Under the pieces are notes generated by a model. That model was not told the origin of the DNA and ran no database searches. It saw only the letters and a program-made list of their open reading frames with translations. From positions 1 through 28,993 of the forward strand of contig CAXKVV010001649.1 of NCBI GenBank assembly GCA_964058805.1: a stretch of 28,993 bases of DNA, in the 5' to 3' direction. Source of the DNA: Schoenoplectus triqueter. Lineage: Eukaryota > Streptophyta > Magnoliopsida > Poales > Cyperaceae. Both the position numbers and the translations under genes were made by a program. Shown one piece after another: positions 1-8,714 of this stretch; within the stretch, counting starts at the first letter, position 1; every line of letters begins with the position of its first letter.

Positions 1-316
1 TTTATGAGTTTTACTCAAAAAGTAAATTAAATCATTTTTAAATTTTAATTTATCATACTCATTAAAATCTCGAAAAAATTAGAAAGTTTTGAGTTTTCTA
101 AGTCCCTATTTGTAATCTTTGAAAAATCATCTCTAAAAATAATAACAAGATATTCAATATTAGTATATCATTTATAAAAATTAAAAATAATGATTTACAA
201 AACTCAAAACATTCCAAATTTTTGTATCCCGTAACATTTCCATATGAAAAATTTAATAAGCATGATAAATTAAAATTTAAAGATAGTTTAGTATACTTTT
301 TCAGTTAAATTTATAA
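1..316. mobile_element. Family A fold-back element, partial (copy A1)
   Basis: The first ~150 bases and the last ~150 bases are inverted copies of each other: ACTCAAAAAG near the left end mirrors CTTTTTCAGT near 300, and AATTTATCATACTCATTAAA mirrors TTTAATAAGCATGATAAATT. The same arms recur at 2091-2491 and 2668-3074, which define the family. The left terminus is cut by the window edge and the outer module (GTAAAGATACCGTGAG in the other copies) is missing on the right. No coding capacity is seen. It is non-autonomous and MITE-like, and the transposase source is unknown. Confidence 0.75.
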
Positions 317-415
317 AAAAAAAAGGAGTGTAAATTCACCCCATTGTCGCTCAGTAAATATGTCATTACCATCAAGTGAGCTAATCTATCTAGATCGATC
401 ATGAACCACATGTCT

Positions 416-700
416 GGGAGGGATCACTTCACGATGGTTATTTTGATAATTTTGACAATGAATTTTAATAAAACTGAAAAAATAAAAAAATTGAAAGAAG
501 AAAAATATTTATAGTCATATTGCTGAATTGATTATTTCTTACTTTTAATATAATTTTAAGTGTCATTTGATAGCTCATTAAAAATCAATTAAATTATAAT
601 CATAACAAGTAGCATAAAAAATTTGATGGTGTTTGATGAACTATCAAATAATATTTATACTGTATAAAATTTATAATAATTTCAATAAAAATAAAAAATA
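416..700. mobile_element. Family D fold-back fragment (copy D2)
   Basis: The left part (GGGAGGGATCAC, then GGTTATTTTGATAATTTTGA, then CAATGAATTTTAATA) matches the left arm of the complete family D element at 16100-16477. The middle contains the family's TTTGATGAACTATCAAAT palindrome-like core. The right terminus (CAAGGATCTCTAACCT in D1) is not found, so this is an old or truncated copy. The right limit is approximate. Confidence 0.55.
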
Positions 701-2087
701 CACGCATTTATAAATTTTCTACTTTATTTTTTTAATTTATCATCATCATTATTATTATGATTATAATAATTATTATTACTATCAGCATCATCATCATTGT
801 TTTTTACTCATTTACCCGATTTGTATTGTATTCGATGAGGCAGGTATAAGTAAAGATTTTTTTATTAATTTATTTGATATAGGTAAGAGTAAAAAAAATA
901 TTAAGTAAATGAATAGGAATATAAATAAAGATCTTTTCATACCTATTTGACCTATAAGATAAATTATTAAAAAAATAACTTAAATTATTCTAAATAATTA
1001 TCTTATATAATATTTTTTATGTTAGTTTCCCTGAGTATCGTGAGTTAATTATTATGAATTATAATTATTATCTTTCTCAAATTAAACCATTTTATAAATT
1101 ATAATATTTAAATAATATTTAGTATAGTACTTATTAAAATAATAGAATGAGATAATATAATATATTATTTTAGATAATATGCTATTTTTATTTTTAATAT
1201 ATTTTATTTTTTAGTTCAAAAATTTGACAAGAGATGTTTGTATTATTTAAATTTTTTATTTTGAAATGACTGAAGATAGAATTGATTGTATACGTATACT
1301 TTCATTTCATACTAGTAAAATAAAAATATATTTATATGAAAATAATGAGTTTGTATGATTTTTTTATAAATGATGATAAACTAAGTAATATATAGCATTA
1401 TTTGTTAGCATATGTTATCATTTCATTAATTATTTATTATAATAGATAAAGATAGAGTATGAATACGTCTAATTTTAATAGATAAAAAAACACATAGATA
1501 AAAATAATTTCATATGAGTATAAAAATAAAAATATTTTTACTCGACTTGTACATACTCATTCTCATTGACACCCTTAAGACTTGAGTCAATTGACCCCAT
1601 TCTCTCTTTTATATTTATTATTATATTTTATTACACTTTAGATAAAATTGCTACATGTACATCATAGATGGAGTCCATTTTACTTTGTAATTTCGTATAG
1701 TGATGTCATAGTCTAATATTTCATAGATAATTTATATCTCTGTTGATAATTTTATTTTCTGTAGGACAATGATAGCTCATTATTTTTATTTTGACAATTA
1801 ACAATACTAAACATCAAAATTAAAGTTCAATATTATATACGTGATCTATGCAGGCGCAAAAACTGACAAAATTTGTTGTTAAATTTGATATGAATGTTCT
1901 ATCGTTCATTAAGCGATTTGTATTTTCAAACATACAAATTATCATCGATCTTTAATATATTACTATATGCAGAGTTTTCAAAAATATAAATCATCATCGA
2001 TCTTTAATAAATTATCTTACAATGAATTTTCAAAAATACCAAATCATGCAGAATTTTGTTGAACCATTGCATATATAATAATATAAC
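701..2087. other. AT-rich intergenic stretch, no gene seen
   Basis: There are long runs of TA/TTA/ATT, a short TCATCATCATTATTATTATG trinucleotide-like patch near 740-800, and no open frame of note on either strand. A CGATCTTTAATA motif appears twice (near 1947 and 1999) in a loose direct repeat with AAATYATCATCGATC. No promoter, RNA gene or mobile-element terminus could be supported. Confidence 0.5.
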
Positions 2088-2090
2088 GAG

Positions 2091-2491
2091 TAAAGATATC
2101 ATGAGCTTAATCTCGGAGGCCTTCCAGCTTAACTCAAAAAGAATAATAAATTATCTCCAAATTTTAATTTATCACACTCATTAAATTTTTTATATGAAAA
2201 TCTTGTCAAATGCAAAAATTTAGAATGTTTTCAATTTTTTAAGTCATTGTTTTTAATTTTTGAAAATCAGCTCTAAAATAATAAAAATATATTTAATACT
2301 TGAACATCATTTTAAAAAATTAAAAAATGGTGACTTAAAAAGATCAAAACACTCCAAATTTTTGCATCCGACAAGACTTTTATATAAAGAATTTAATGAG
2401 TATAATAAATTAAAATTTGAAGATAATTTGATGTGCTTTTTGAGTTAAGCTCATGGACGACCTCCGTGACCTTAAACTCACGGTATCTTTA
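2091..2491. mobile_element. Family A fold-back element, complete (copy A2)
   Basis: The element starts TAAAGATATCATGAGC and ends with the inverted form CTCACGGTATCTTTA, and almost its whole length folds back. Arm modules in order are an outer GTGAG/CTCACGGAGG block, AACTCAAAAAG, AATTTTAATTTATCA, CTCATTAAATT, TATATGAAAATCT, GCAAAAATTT and TTTTTAAGTCA, then a short AT spacer and the same modules inverted. The 62-codon frame inside it is a chance frame starting at TTG. No transposase is encoded. Confidence 0.85.
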
Positions 2492-2587
2492 CTCTAATAT
2501 AATTGTAATGAAGTAATAGCCCTAATGGATTATTAAAAACATTATTATAAAAATCATATAGATGATAAAGAATATTGTCTCTACAAA

Positions 2588-2589
<2 letters not shown>

Positions 2590-2667
<78 letters not shown>
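2590..2667. repeat. Compound microsatellite (TA)n(GA)n
   Basis: About 26 TA units (to 2641) are followed by 13 AG units (2642-2667). The GA tract runs straight into the left terminus TAAAGATACCGTGAG of copy A3. The same (TA)n(GA)n-terminus arrangement is seen beside copy A4 at 13912-13973. Confidence 0.97.
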
Positions 2668-3074
2668 TAAAGATACCGTGAGCTTAAGCTCACGGAGGTC
2701 TTCCGTGAGTTTAACTCAAAAAATATATCAAATCATCTCAAAAATTTAATTTATCATTTTCATTAAATTCTTTATATGAAAATCTCATGGGATGCAAAAA
2801 TTTGGAGTGTTTTGAGATTTTTAAGTCATCATTTTTAATTTTAAAAAATGATGTTCAAATATTAAATATATTATTATTATTTTTAGAGCCAATTTTTCAA
2901 AAATTAAAAACCATGACTTAAAAAACTCAAAACACTCCAAATTTTTGCATCCAAATAGATTTTCATATAAATTTTTTAATGAGAATGATAAATTAAAATT
3001 TTGAGATGATTTGATATACTTTTTGAGTTAAGTTCACGAAATGCCTCCGTGAGCTTAAACTCACGGTATCTTTA
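2668..3074. mobile_element. Family A fold-back element, complete (copy A3)
   Basis: This is the best-preserved family A copy. The left end TAAAGATACCGTGAGCTTAA and the right end GAGCTTAAACTCACGGTATC are inverted repeats, and arms of ~190 bp meet around a short TATTATTATT centre near 2870. The outer ~40 bp contains a nested small hairpin (CCGTGAGC..GCTCACGG). The left end abuts (GA)13 and the right end runs into a short TA tract (3074-3088). It is non-coding. Confidence 0.88.
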
Positions 3075-4052
3075 TTATATATATATATTCAAATTTCATA
3101 AAAATATATAAATATAATGAATATCAAAATTTATGGAAGCTTTGTTTATTGAAAAAAATATTATTACAATTTACAAAGACATCCTTCTTTTATTTTGCAA
3201 TTCTATATATTTCCCTATATATCGTACTTTTAAATTCCATGTTGTGTATTGAGCTACGGACTGGGGGTTACAAAGACATCCTTTAGCTGTGTTTTGGGAA
3301 CCAAGGCATGGACAAGAGAAACTGGCTAGAGAGATAAAGAGGATCATCACTACCTTCTGCTGCACCTGCTCCTGCCCTTCTGCTTCTGACTAGACATGTC
3401 AAATCATCAAAAGTATGAAGCATTCAAGCTTTTATTTTCTCTCGTCTTTTTATTTCTCTCTCTCTACCATAACTCACTTTTCTGACTCTGAAACGGTGTT
3501 TGGTTTGGTATAGTTTTGGACAGTAGCACCTACATGTAAACATCTACAGTTCTACACTTCTTAGCCTTGCTAGGCGGAGGTGATCACGGAGCTTCCAATC
3601 CATAGTACGTTTTGGGCTACAAATGCATTACTTAATACTTAACATACATACTTTTCTATTATCGAGTACGCTACTAAAATATTAGGTATGTAGTATTGTA
3701 CTCTTCCTCTGCTTTTTTTTTTTTTTGAGGAAAACTCTTCCTCTGCTACTTTGGGTATCTAGGCATGTACTCAAGACAGTTGGTCGGGCTTATTAAATTT
3801 TTTACTTTCAATTTATAATAATTAAATTACCAAACTTTTACTTCATTGGTAACCATTTTTATACCGTTCAGTTCTTACAGTTTTCTGACAACAACAAAAA
3901 TAATAAAAGCATGGTTTCATGCTGTTTACGTTACGTATAAGATTTTTCGTTGGAGGAAAATTAATAGTTGCATTGCTGAAATTACAGATCCTGATCATGC
4001 CTAAGACTGACTTAATAAATCTATAAGCCGGATAAAAAATTTATCACGGTGG
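3075..4052. other. Intergenic stretch, no supported gene
   Basis: This stretch is less AT-skewed than its surroundings. The 15-base string TACAAAGACATCCTT is repeated about 97 bp apart (near 3172 and 3269). On the minus strand a frame from ~3349 to 3171 begins with a hydrophobic signal-peptide-like stretch and has four cysteines, but it has no supporting start context or homology, so it is not called as a gene. A microinsertion-like duplication is listed separately at 3700-3747. Confidence 0.5.
3700..3747. repeat. 14-bp direct repeats around a T13-GAGGAAA spacer
   Basis: ACTCTTCCTCTGCT occurs at 3700-3713 and again, identical, at 3734-3747. The 20-bp spacer is 13 T followed by GAGGAAA. Read on the minus strand, this is a target-site-like repeat, TTTCCTC plus poly-A, then the repeat again. 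That is what an extremely 5'-truncated poly-A retro-insertion would leave. A second locus with the same geometry lies at 23576-23623. Confidence 0.9.
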
Positions 4053-4885
4053 CAGTGGCGGAGTCAAATTTTTTTTTTAGGGTTCACTGAATTCATAGTC
4101 TTTTATGACACGATGTCTCTTCATTGAAAAAATGATGGAGGGACCCACAATATAATATTAAAAATATTTTGATTGCTAAATTTGATATTTTTAAATTCAA
4201 TCAGCCAAGATAAAATACTATATATAATGTTATATTTAATAACTACAGACTAGGATTACACTAATTTTAGGAAAAAATAATAAAATAAAATTAAAAAATA
4301 ATAATGCACCATCACATATCTATATTAAATAAAAAAAATGAATCTTCCTAATTTATAAATTGTATTGGAGCTAATATCTATATTTATTTGAATTAGTTTT
4401 TCTAATAGAAAAAAAATAATATTTTATATTACATCAAAAGTTAAAATAAAAATTGAGAAGCTTTCTAAAAATTAAAATGATTTTTTTAAGTAGCGCATTT
4501 GTAAGTTGTGAATTTTTGACATAACAATAAAAATCACAAAATGATATTAAATTTGTTTTTGGATTCATAATTTGTTAACTTGTCTTAAATGAAGAAAACA
4601 TAATCCATTTTTTTTCTTAAAAAGTGTTAAATTGAAAAAAAATAAAATATAAATTGATTCTCATTGACTAAAAGTAAATAAGTACTAAATAAGTTTTAAG
4701 AGAGACTTAATAGAATTATAAAATAATGGTTTCATCAGTGAAATTCCATGTAATATAAATGAGGTTCATTCATAAGGATATAATAATATTAATTATATAC
4801 GATAAAATTGTTTGTACAAAATTGTTATTTTTGATAAACAAATGGGTACATTGAACCCCATTTGAATCACTTAAATATGCCACTG
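4053..4885. mobile_element. Possible non-autonomous DNA element with CAGTGGC ends
   Basis: The left end reads CAGTGGCGGAGTCAAA and the right end reads ..TTAAATATGCCACTG, giving a 7-bp terminal inverted repeat. A subterminal GGGTTCA (near 4080) is mirrored by TTGAACCCC (near 4853). The interior is AT-rich with no coding frame. CAGTGGCGGA-type ends are familiar from plant non-autonomous elements. No target-site duplication could be found, so the boundaries and the superfamily are uncertain. Confidence 0.4.
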
Positions 4886-5104
4886 ACTACAATCAAATGA
4901 CCCTAGCATGGCTCGAACGACTAGTATTCAGCCCGAGGCCGGGTACATCGAGGACATCAAAATATATATAGCGTGATAGTCACACTTAGTTATTATCCTC
5001 AGGGTCGGTCGGGCCGACTTTATCGAGCCTAACAAACCCACGAGAGGGTAAGATAAAGTTGATATTTGATAAAAATTTTTAGAGGGTCGAGTTCAAACTA
5101 GTAT
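4886..5104. other. Small GC-rich island, unidentified
   Basis: Positions ~4915-5050 are clearly richer in G+C and CpG than the flanks, with GCCCGAGGCCGGG and an imperfect GTCGG..GGCCGAC hairpin. No open frame, RNA gene or terminus is recognised. It may be a scrap of an LTR or another old insertion. Confidence 0.4.
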
Positions 5105-5130
5105 GATATATATATATATATATATAATTA

Positions 5131-5495
5131 GACTATGGTGCTTTGCAAAGTACAAGAGCGTTGTGTGTTTTGCGCTCTATTTTTAATTTTAAATAAAAAA
5201 TGATCGATTCAAACTGCTCAATTTAATCTCCATATAAAAATCTATTAGTAAATCAAATTTTATATTTTTTGAAATTTATTTGCTATTTTTGGATGAACCA
5301 GAATTCTCAGATCAAGTCATTTTCTTCTCATCGGAAAAAATAGCAAGAAAATTCAAAAAAATATAAAATTTGGTTTACTAATAGATTTTTATATGAAGAT
5401 TAGATTGAACGGTTCAAATCGATTATTTCTGACTTGAAATTAAAAATAGAGCGCAAAACACACAACGCCTCTGTGCTTTGCAAAGCACCATAGTC
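5131..5495. mobile_element. Family B fold-back element, complete (copy B1)
   Basis: The termini are a perfect 20-bp inverted repeat, GACTATGGTGCTTTGCAAAG. Inverted homology continues through GCGTTGTGTG, GCGCTCTATTTTTAATTT, GATCGATT, ATAAAAATCTATTAGTAAA and AAATTTTATATTTTTT to a short centre near 5310. The left flank is a (TA)n tract (5105-5127) and the right flank is (CT)n(AT)n (5499-5527). It is non-coding, and one arm is shared with copy B2. Confidence 0.9.
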
Positions 5496-5498
5496 AGA

Positions 5499-5527
5499 CT
5501 CTCTCTCTCTCTCTCTATATATATATA
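5499..5527. repeat. Compound microsatellite (CT)n(AT)n between B1 and B2
   Basis: Nine CT units are followed by about six AT units. It separates the right terminus of B1 from the left terminus of B2. Both B copies are entered through the same string, TA tract then AATTAG(A/G)CTA, so the tract may belong to the element rather than to the target. Confidence 0.95.
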
Positions 5528-5530
5528 ATT

Positions 5531-5698
5531 AGGCTACGGTGCTTTGCAAAACACAAGAGCGTTGTGTGCTTTGCACTCTATTTTCCATTTCAAGTCAGAA
5601 ATGATCTATCCAAATCGCTGAATCTAATCTCTATTTCAAAATCTATTAGTAAACCAAATTTTATATTTTTTTGAAATTTATTTACTATTTTTTGGATA
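5531..5698. mobile_element. Family B single arm (copy B2)
   Basis: AGGCTACGGTGCTTTGCAAA and the following GCGTTGTGTGCTTTGC, TCTATTAGTAAACCAAATTT and TATATTTTTTTGAAATTTAT match the left arm of B1 in the same orientation. Homology stops at about 5698, where the fold-back centre should be, and the right arm is absent. It is either a half-deleted element or a product of recombination with B1. Confidence 0.8.
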
Positions 5699-7273
5699 GA
5701 AAATAAACGTTGCAAGTATATAACCGATATATGTAGTGCTTAAGGTATCAAACTTAAAGAGAACATTTCCTAATCTTAAACTTAATATTTTAAATCTAAG
5801 TATTTGGAATTTATCAAAAATATTGATTGGTTGTTAAGTTTAATTAAAAGGCTGAAAATAAAGAACACAGTAAAAAGGGTTTAACTCAAGAAGAGAGAAC
5901 ATAGGGTTAACGGGTTTATCATCCGCTTGGTTGTGATAATAATTAATTCATTAATTTAGTTTTTTTGGTTGTTATAGACTTTTTTAATTCAATTATGATG
6001 TTAAAGACTAATTTTTTAGATTAACATCATACCTAGAATAATTGGGGTATAAACTTAGATTAAACCTAAATTGGACTAGGACATAAGGCACATACAAACT
6101 TCACTAGTAGAAAAAAAGAATTTAGCAAGACCTCAAAGTTTTGCACAAAGTCTACATAAGTCTATCTAATTTTTTTATCAACACCTTCACAAGTTTTGCT
6201 ATATGCAGTCCAGTAAGGTGTTATAGCGAGAGCAATTTATGATGTGGGTGAAGATAAACGATTGGTGTTGCAAGTTAGCAACACTACATTTATTGAGATA
6301 CAACAAGATTGTTTGCTCTTGCTAGTCTGGACTACATCCTAATGGCATAAAGATAATTTCTCATTCATTAAATACTCTCTATGACACCTTAAGTTGTAAT
6401 TAGAAACACATTTACTAATTTTTGATAATTTATATTCATTTCACATTATTTTATTATTCAATCATTTTAATTTTAATTAATAATAAACATTAAAAATAAA
6501 TTATAAATTAAATTAAATTTATCTCAATTCACTGGGATAATCATACTATTGAAACAATAGTTGACAAAAAAGAAAATAACATATTCTCTCATAATACTGA
6601 AATAGCACAAGCTCAACTAATCTTAACACAAACTATTCAAGTTTTCAATACTAATGCAATTCTTTCAACAATCATCCCACATATGTCAAACTTAAAACTC
6701 ATCCTATTGAAATCTTGCAAATGAAAATAAACCAAATCATAATCCCATAAAACCTCAATCAGAAACAAAAATAATTGAATTATTTAGGTTACATTAAAAT
6801 GTTAACTATATTTTATTTTGGCCATTATTTTTGTATTGTGCATAATTGCATCAGAAATAAGCTTGAAATAAACTAAAATGCTTTTGTGGAGCAAAATTCA
6901 GTGCATTTTACTAATCCTTTGATCCTCTTGTTCGCATTGTATTTGTCTAACACATGGATGCATTTTACAATATATCTAGAAATATGTTCAGTTTTTAATG
7001 CACGACTTCTCTACATAAAACTCAGGTTGTACCTTTCGTTTCTAGAATAGATCATTCCATTATTATGTACACCATCTTCAAGTAAGATAGAAAAAAATGA
7101 CCAAAAGGAGAAATATGTAGCTTCCAATACTCTCTCTATATATAATAGACCATACCAGTTTCAAGGTTTTGACGGGACCAACAACATTGGGAGATATAAA
7201 ATCACTATGGATCCGTTTGGCAAATCAAGGAATAACTTTGGAAGAGTGCTAATTTTGGAAGAGTGATAGAATA
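5699..7273. other. Intergenic stretch with a possible CACTA-type end, no gene seen
   Basis: No credible frame is present. CACTAGTAGAAAAAAAG at 6102-6118 looks like the terminal repeat of plant CACTA (CMC) elements, which often begin CACTAGTAGAAAA. The matching inverted end was not found downstream within the window, so only a one-ended remnant can be proposed. The last ~25 bases (7249-7273) contain AGAGTGATAGAATA, a near-copy of the LTR terminus that follows. Confidence 0.4.
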
Positions 7274-7635
7274 TGATAGAAATAAGCCCTAGGATGTTGG
7301 TATTGAAAGGTCAAGATATTGCAAGAATGTAAAGAACCTAAAATAGAAATGTATAAACCAATTTGAGGCTTAATGTTCAAGTGTAATGGCAACAGAATAC
7401 GATTTAAATCAATTCAATTCTCACTAAAATATAGCAATCAAAGAAATGTGAGAAACTAAAAGTAAAGATAAAACAAGAACACAAAATGTAACGGAGTTCG
7501 GCTTTAACAATGCCTACGTCTCCGGGACCCTCAATCTCTAACAATTGAGGTTGAGCCGATATATTTAAAAAGAGTTTTTACACTTGTAGAACTTGATCCC
7601 TTACAAAAATGGGCTGCCAAGCCTATCAGTAATAA

Positions 7636-7730
7636 GAGTGACAACACACTCAAAAATGTGAGTGACAACACACTCAAGAAAGATAAGTGACAACACACTC
7701 AAGAAAAGATGAGCACTACAGCTCAAAAGA
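7636..7730 (-). repeat. Tandem ~27-bp repeat inside the left LTR, three units
   Basis: Three units of the form GAGTGACAACACACTCAAGA follow one another, then a degenerate fourth (GAGCACTACAGCTCAAAAGA). The right LTR carries four full units at 11284-11396, which accounts for the ~27-bp difference between the LTRs over their shared part. Confidence 0.9.
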
Positions 7731-7978
7731 ATGTTTTCAAGAAGATCACGAATGATCAAGTTGGGAGAATAGAGAGAAGCAAGATTGAGCTTGAACAAGG
7801 ATTTGGCTAATTGAGTGTATCAATCTATTGAATTATCTCTCTCACTTTGTATATGGCTAGTAAACTCTTTGGAGTAATAATTTAGCTATATCAGTTAAAT
7901 TCCAACTCATCAACCATTTTCAGTGAGAGAGGTGATCCTTTTAAAATAGATTTTCTGAAGAACTATTTTTCGGCCTGA

Positions 7979-8213
7979 ACCGTTATAACGATTTACAAAT
8001 CGTTATAACGGTTTAGAAAGAATAGCCGTTGGATCAACTGAACTGAAACGTTATAACGATTTACCAAATCGTTATACGTTTCCCAAATCGTTGTAATGAT
8101 TACTGAATCGTTACATAACGATACACTCTGGTTTCTTTTAGAAAATTTCTGCCTTAGAATATTTTTGAGTATTGAGATGAACTGTTTTAACGTTTACTGA
8201 ATCGTTATAATGA
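7979..8213 (-). promoter_or_regulatory. CGTTATAACG palindrome array in the left LTR
   Basis: CGTTATAACG or close variants occur near 7980, 8001, 8049, 8070 (CGTTATACG), 8089 (CGTTGTAATG), 8109 (CGTTACATAACG) and 8203 (CGTTATAATG). Each half contains the CCGTTA/CGTTA sequence bound by plant MYB proteins (CNGTTR core). The equivalent array in the 5' LTR is at 11649-11791. Confidence 0.7.
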
Positions 8214-8464
8214 TTCCATGGGCAAATGCAATTTTCTTGTTGTTTAAACTCAATTTATCTTGACCAATTCAATCCAGTTTGAATCTAAATAAACCTAAGC
8301 CTAATACAGTCTTAATTAAGCTCTTATATCCCAACACTAGTCTTGGTTCTTGTGCACTAGTCCATTTTCATGTTAATCCCTGTACAAAACTCAAAACAAG
8401 GCCAATTATAAAATTCAAGATTATTTTGCAAATCCATAAATTAAAGAAGATGTTAAGTGTAACA

Positions 8465-8706
8465 ATCTCTTCCTTTTGCTGATTTGCAAAACATGCATGG
8501 GTGCATAGATATAACATATGATGTGGATTTCACCCAAAAACTTCTCCCCCTTTTTAGAAATCGGGCAAAATGGTTTGAATAAAGAATTTATTTCAATTTA
8601 GCTCCCCCTAAATTGATTGCTCCCCCTTAATATATGCACCGTGTATAAAATAAAGAATTTAAAATACTTCTAAAATAAAAAATATAATACATTAGCTAAC
8701 TCCCCC
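8465..8706 (-). promoter_or_regulatory. Multiple polypurine tracts upstream of the 3' LTR
   Basis: On the minus strand GGGGGAG occurs four times (plus-strand CTCCCCC at 8544-8550, 8602-8608, 8620-8626 and 8700-8706), and AAAAGGAAGAGA lies beside the proposed LTR start at 8465-8477. A polypurine tract primes plus-strand DNA synthesis during reverse transcription. Repeated tracts upstream of the 3' LTR are a reported trait of Sireviruses. Which copy is used cannot be decided from the sequence. Confidence 0.65.
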
Positions 8707-8714
8707 TAAATATG

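Larger units (their letters stand above)
7274..8464 (-). repeat. 3' LTR (left copy), probably full length
   Basis: The left boundary is TGATAG at 7274, although a second TGATAG sits at 7264. Homology to the right LTR runs to about 8132, through CGATACACTCTGGT, and then stops. Two arguments extend this LTR to 8464: further copies of the CGTTATAA palindrome lie at 8183-8213, and a minus-strand TGTTACACTT terminus at 8464 sits directly beside a purine tract (AAAAGGAAGAGA). Over the first ~350 aligned bases I count about 14 substitutions against the other LTR, mostly transitions. The alternative end is 8125, with a terminus TGTATCG on the minus strand. Confidence 0.7.

Noticed and set aside
2478..2693. 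Minus-strand 71-codon frame rich in Tyr-Ile and Ser-Leu
   Set aside because: It is the translation of the (TA)n(GA)n microsatellite and the end of element A2; low complexity, not a gene.
3171..3365. Small secreted cysteine-containing peptide on the minus strand
   Set aside because: The first ATG is internal, the signal-peptide-like start is only composition, cysteine spacing matches no family I know, and there is no promoter or homology support.
7636..7730. CRISPR-like array
   Set aside because: Units are adjacent ~27-bp tandem repeats without unique spacers, lie inside an LTR, and the genome is a plant.
8279..8482. Plus-strand 67-codon frame
   Set aside because: It lies within the proposed 3' LTR, antisense to the element, starts at TTG and has no recognisable domain.
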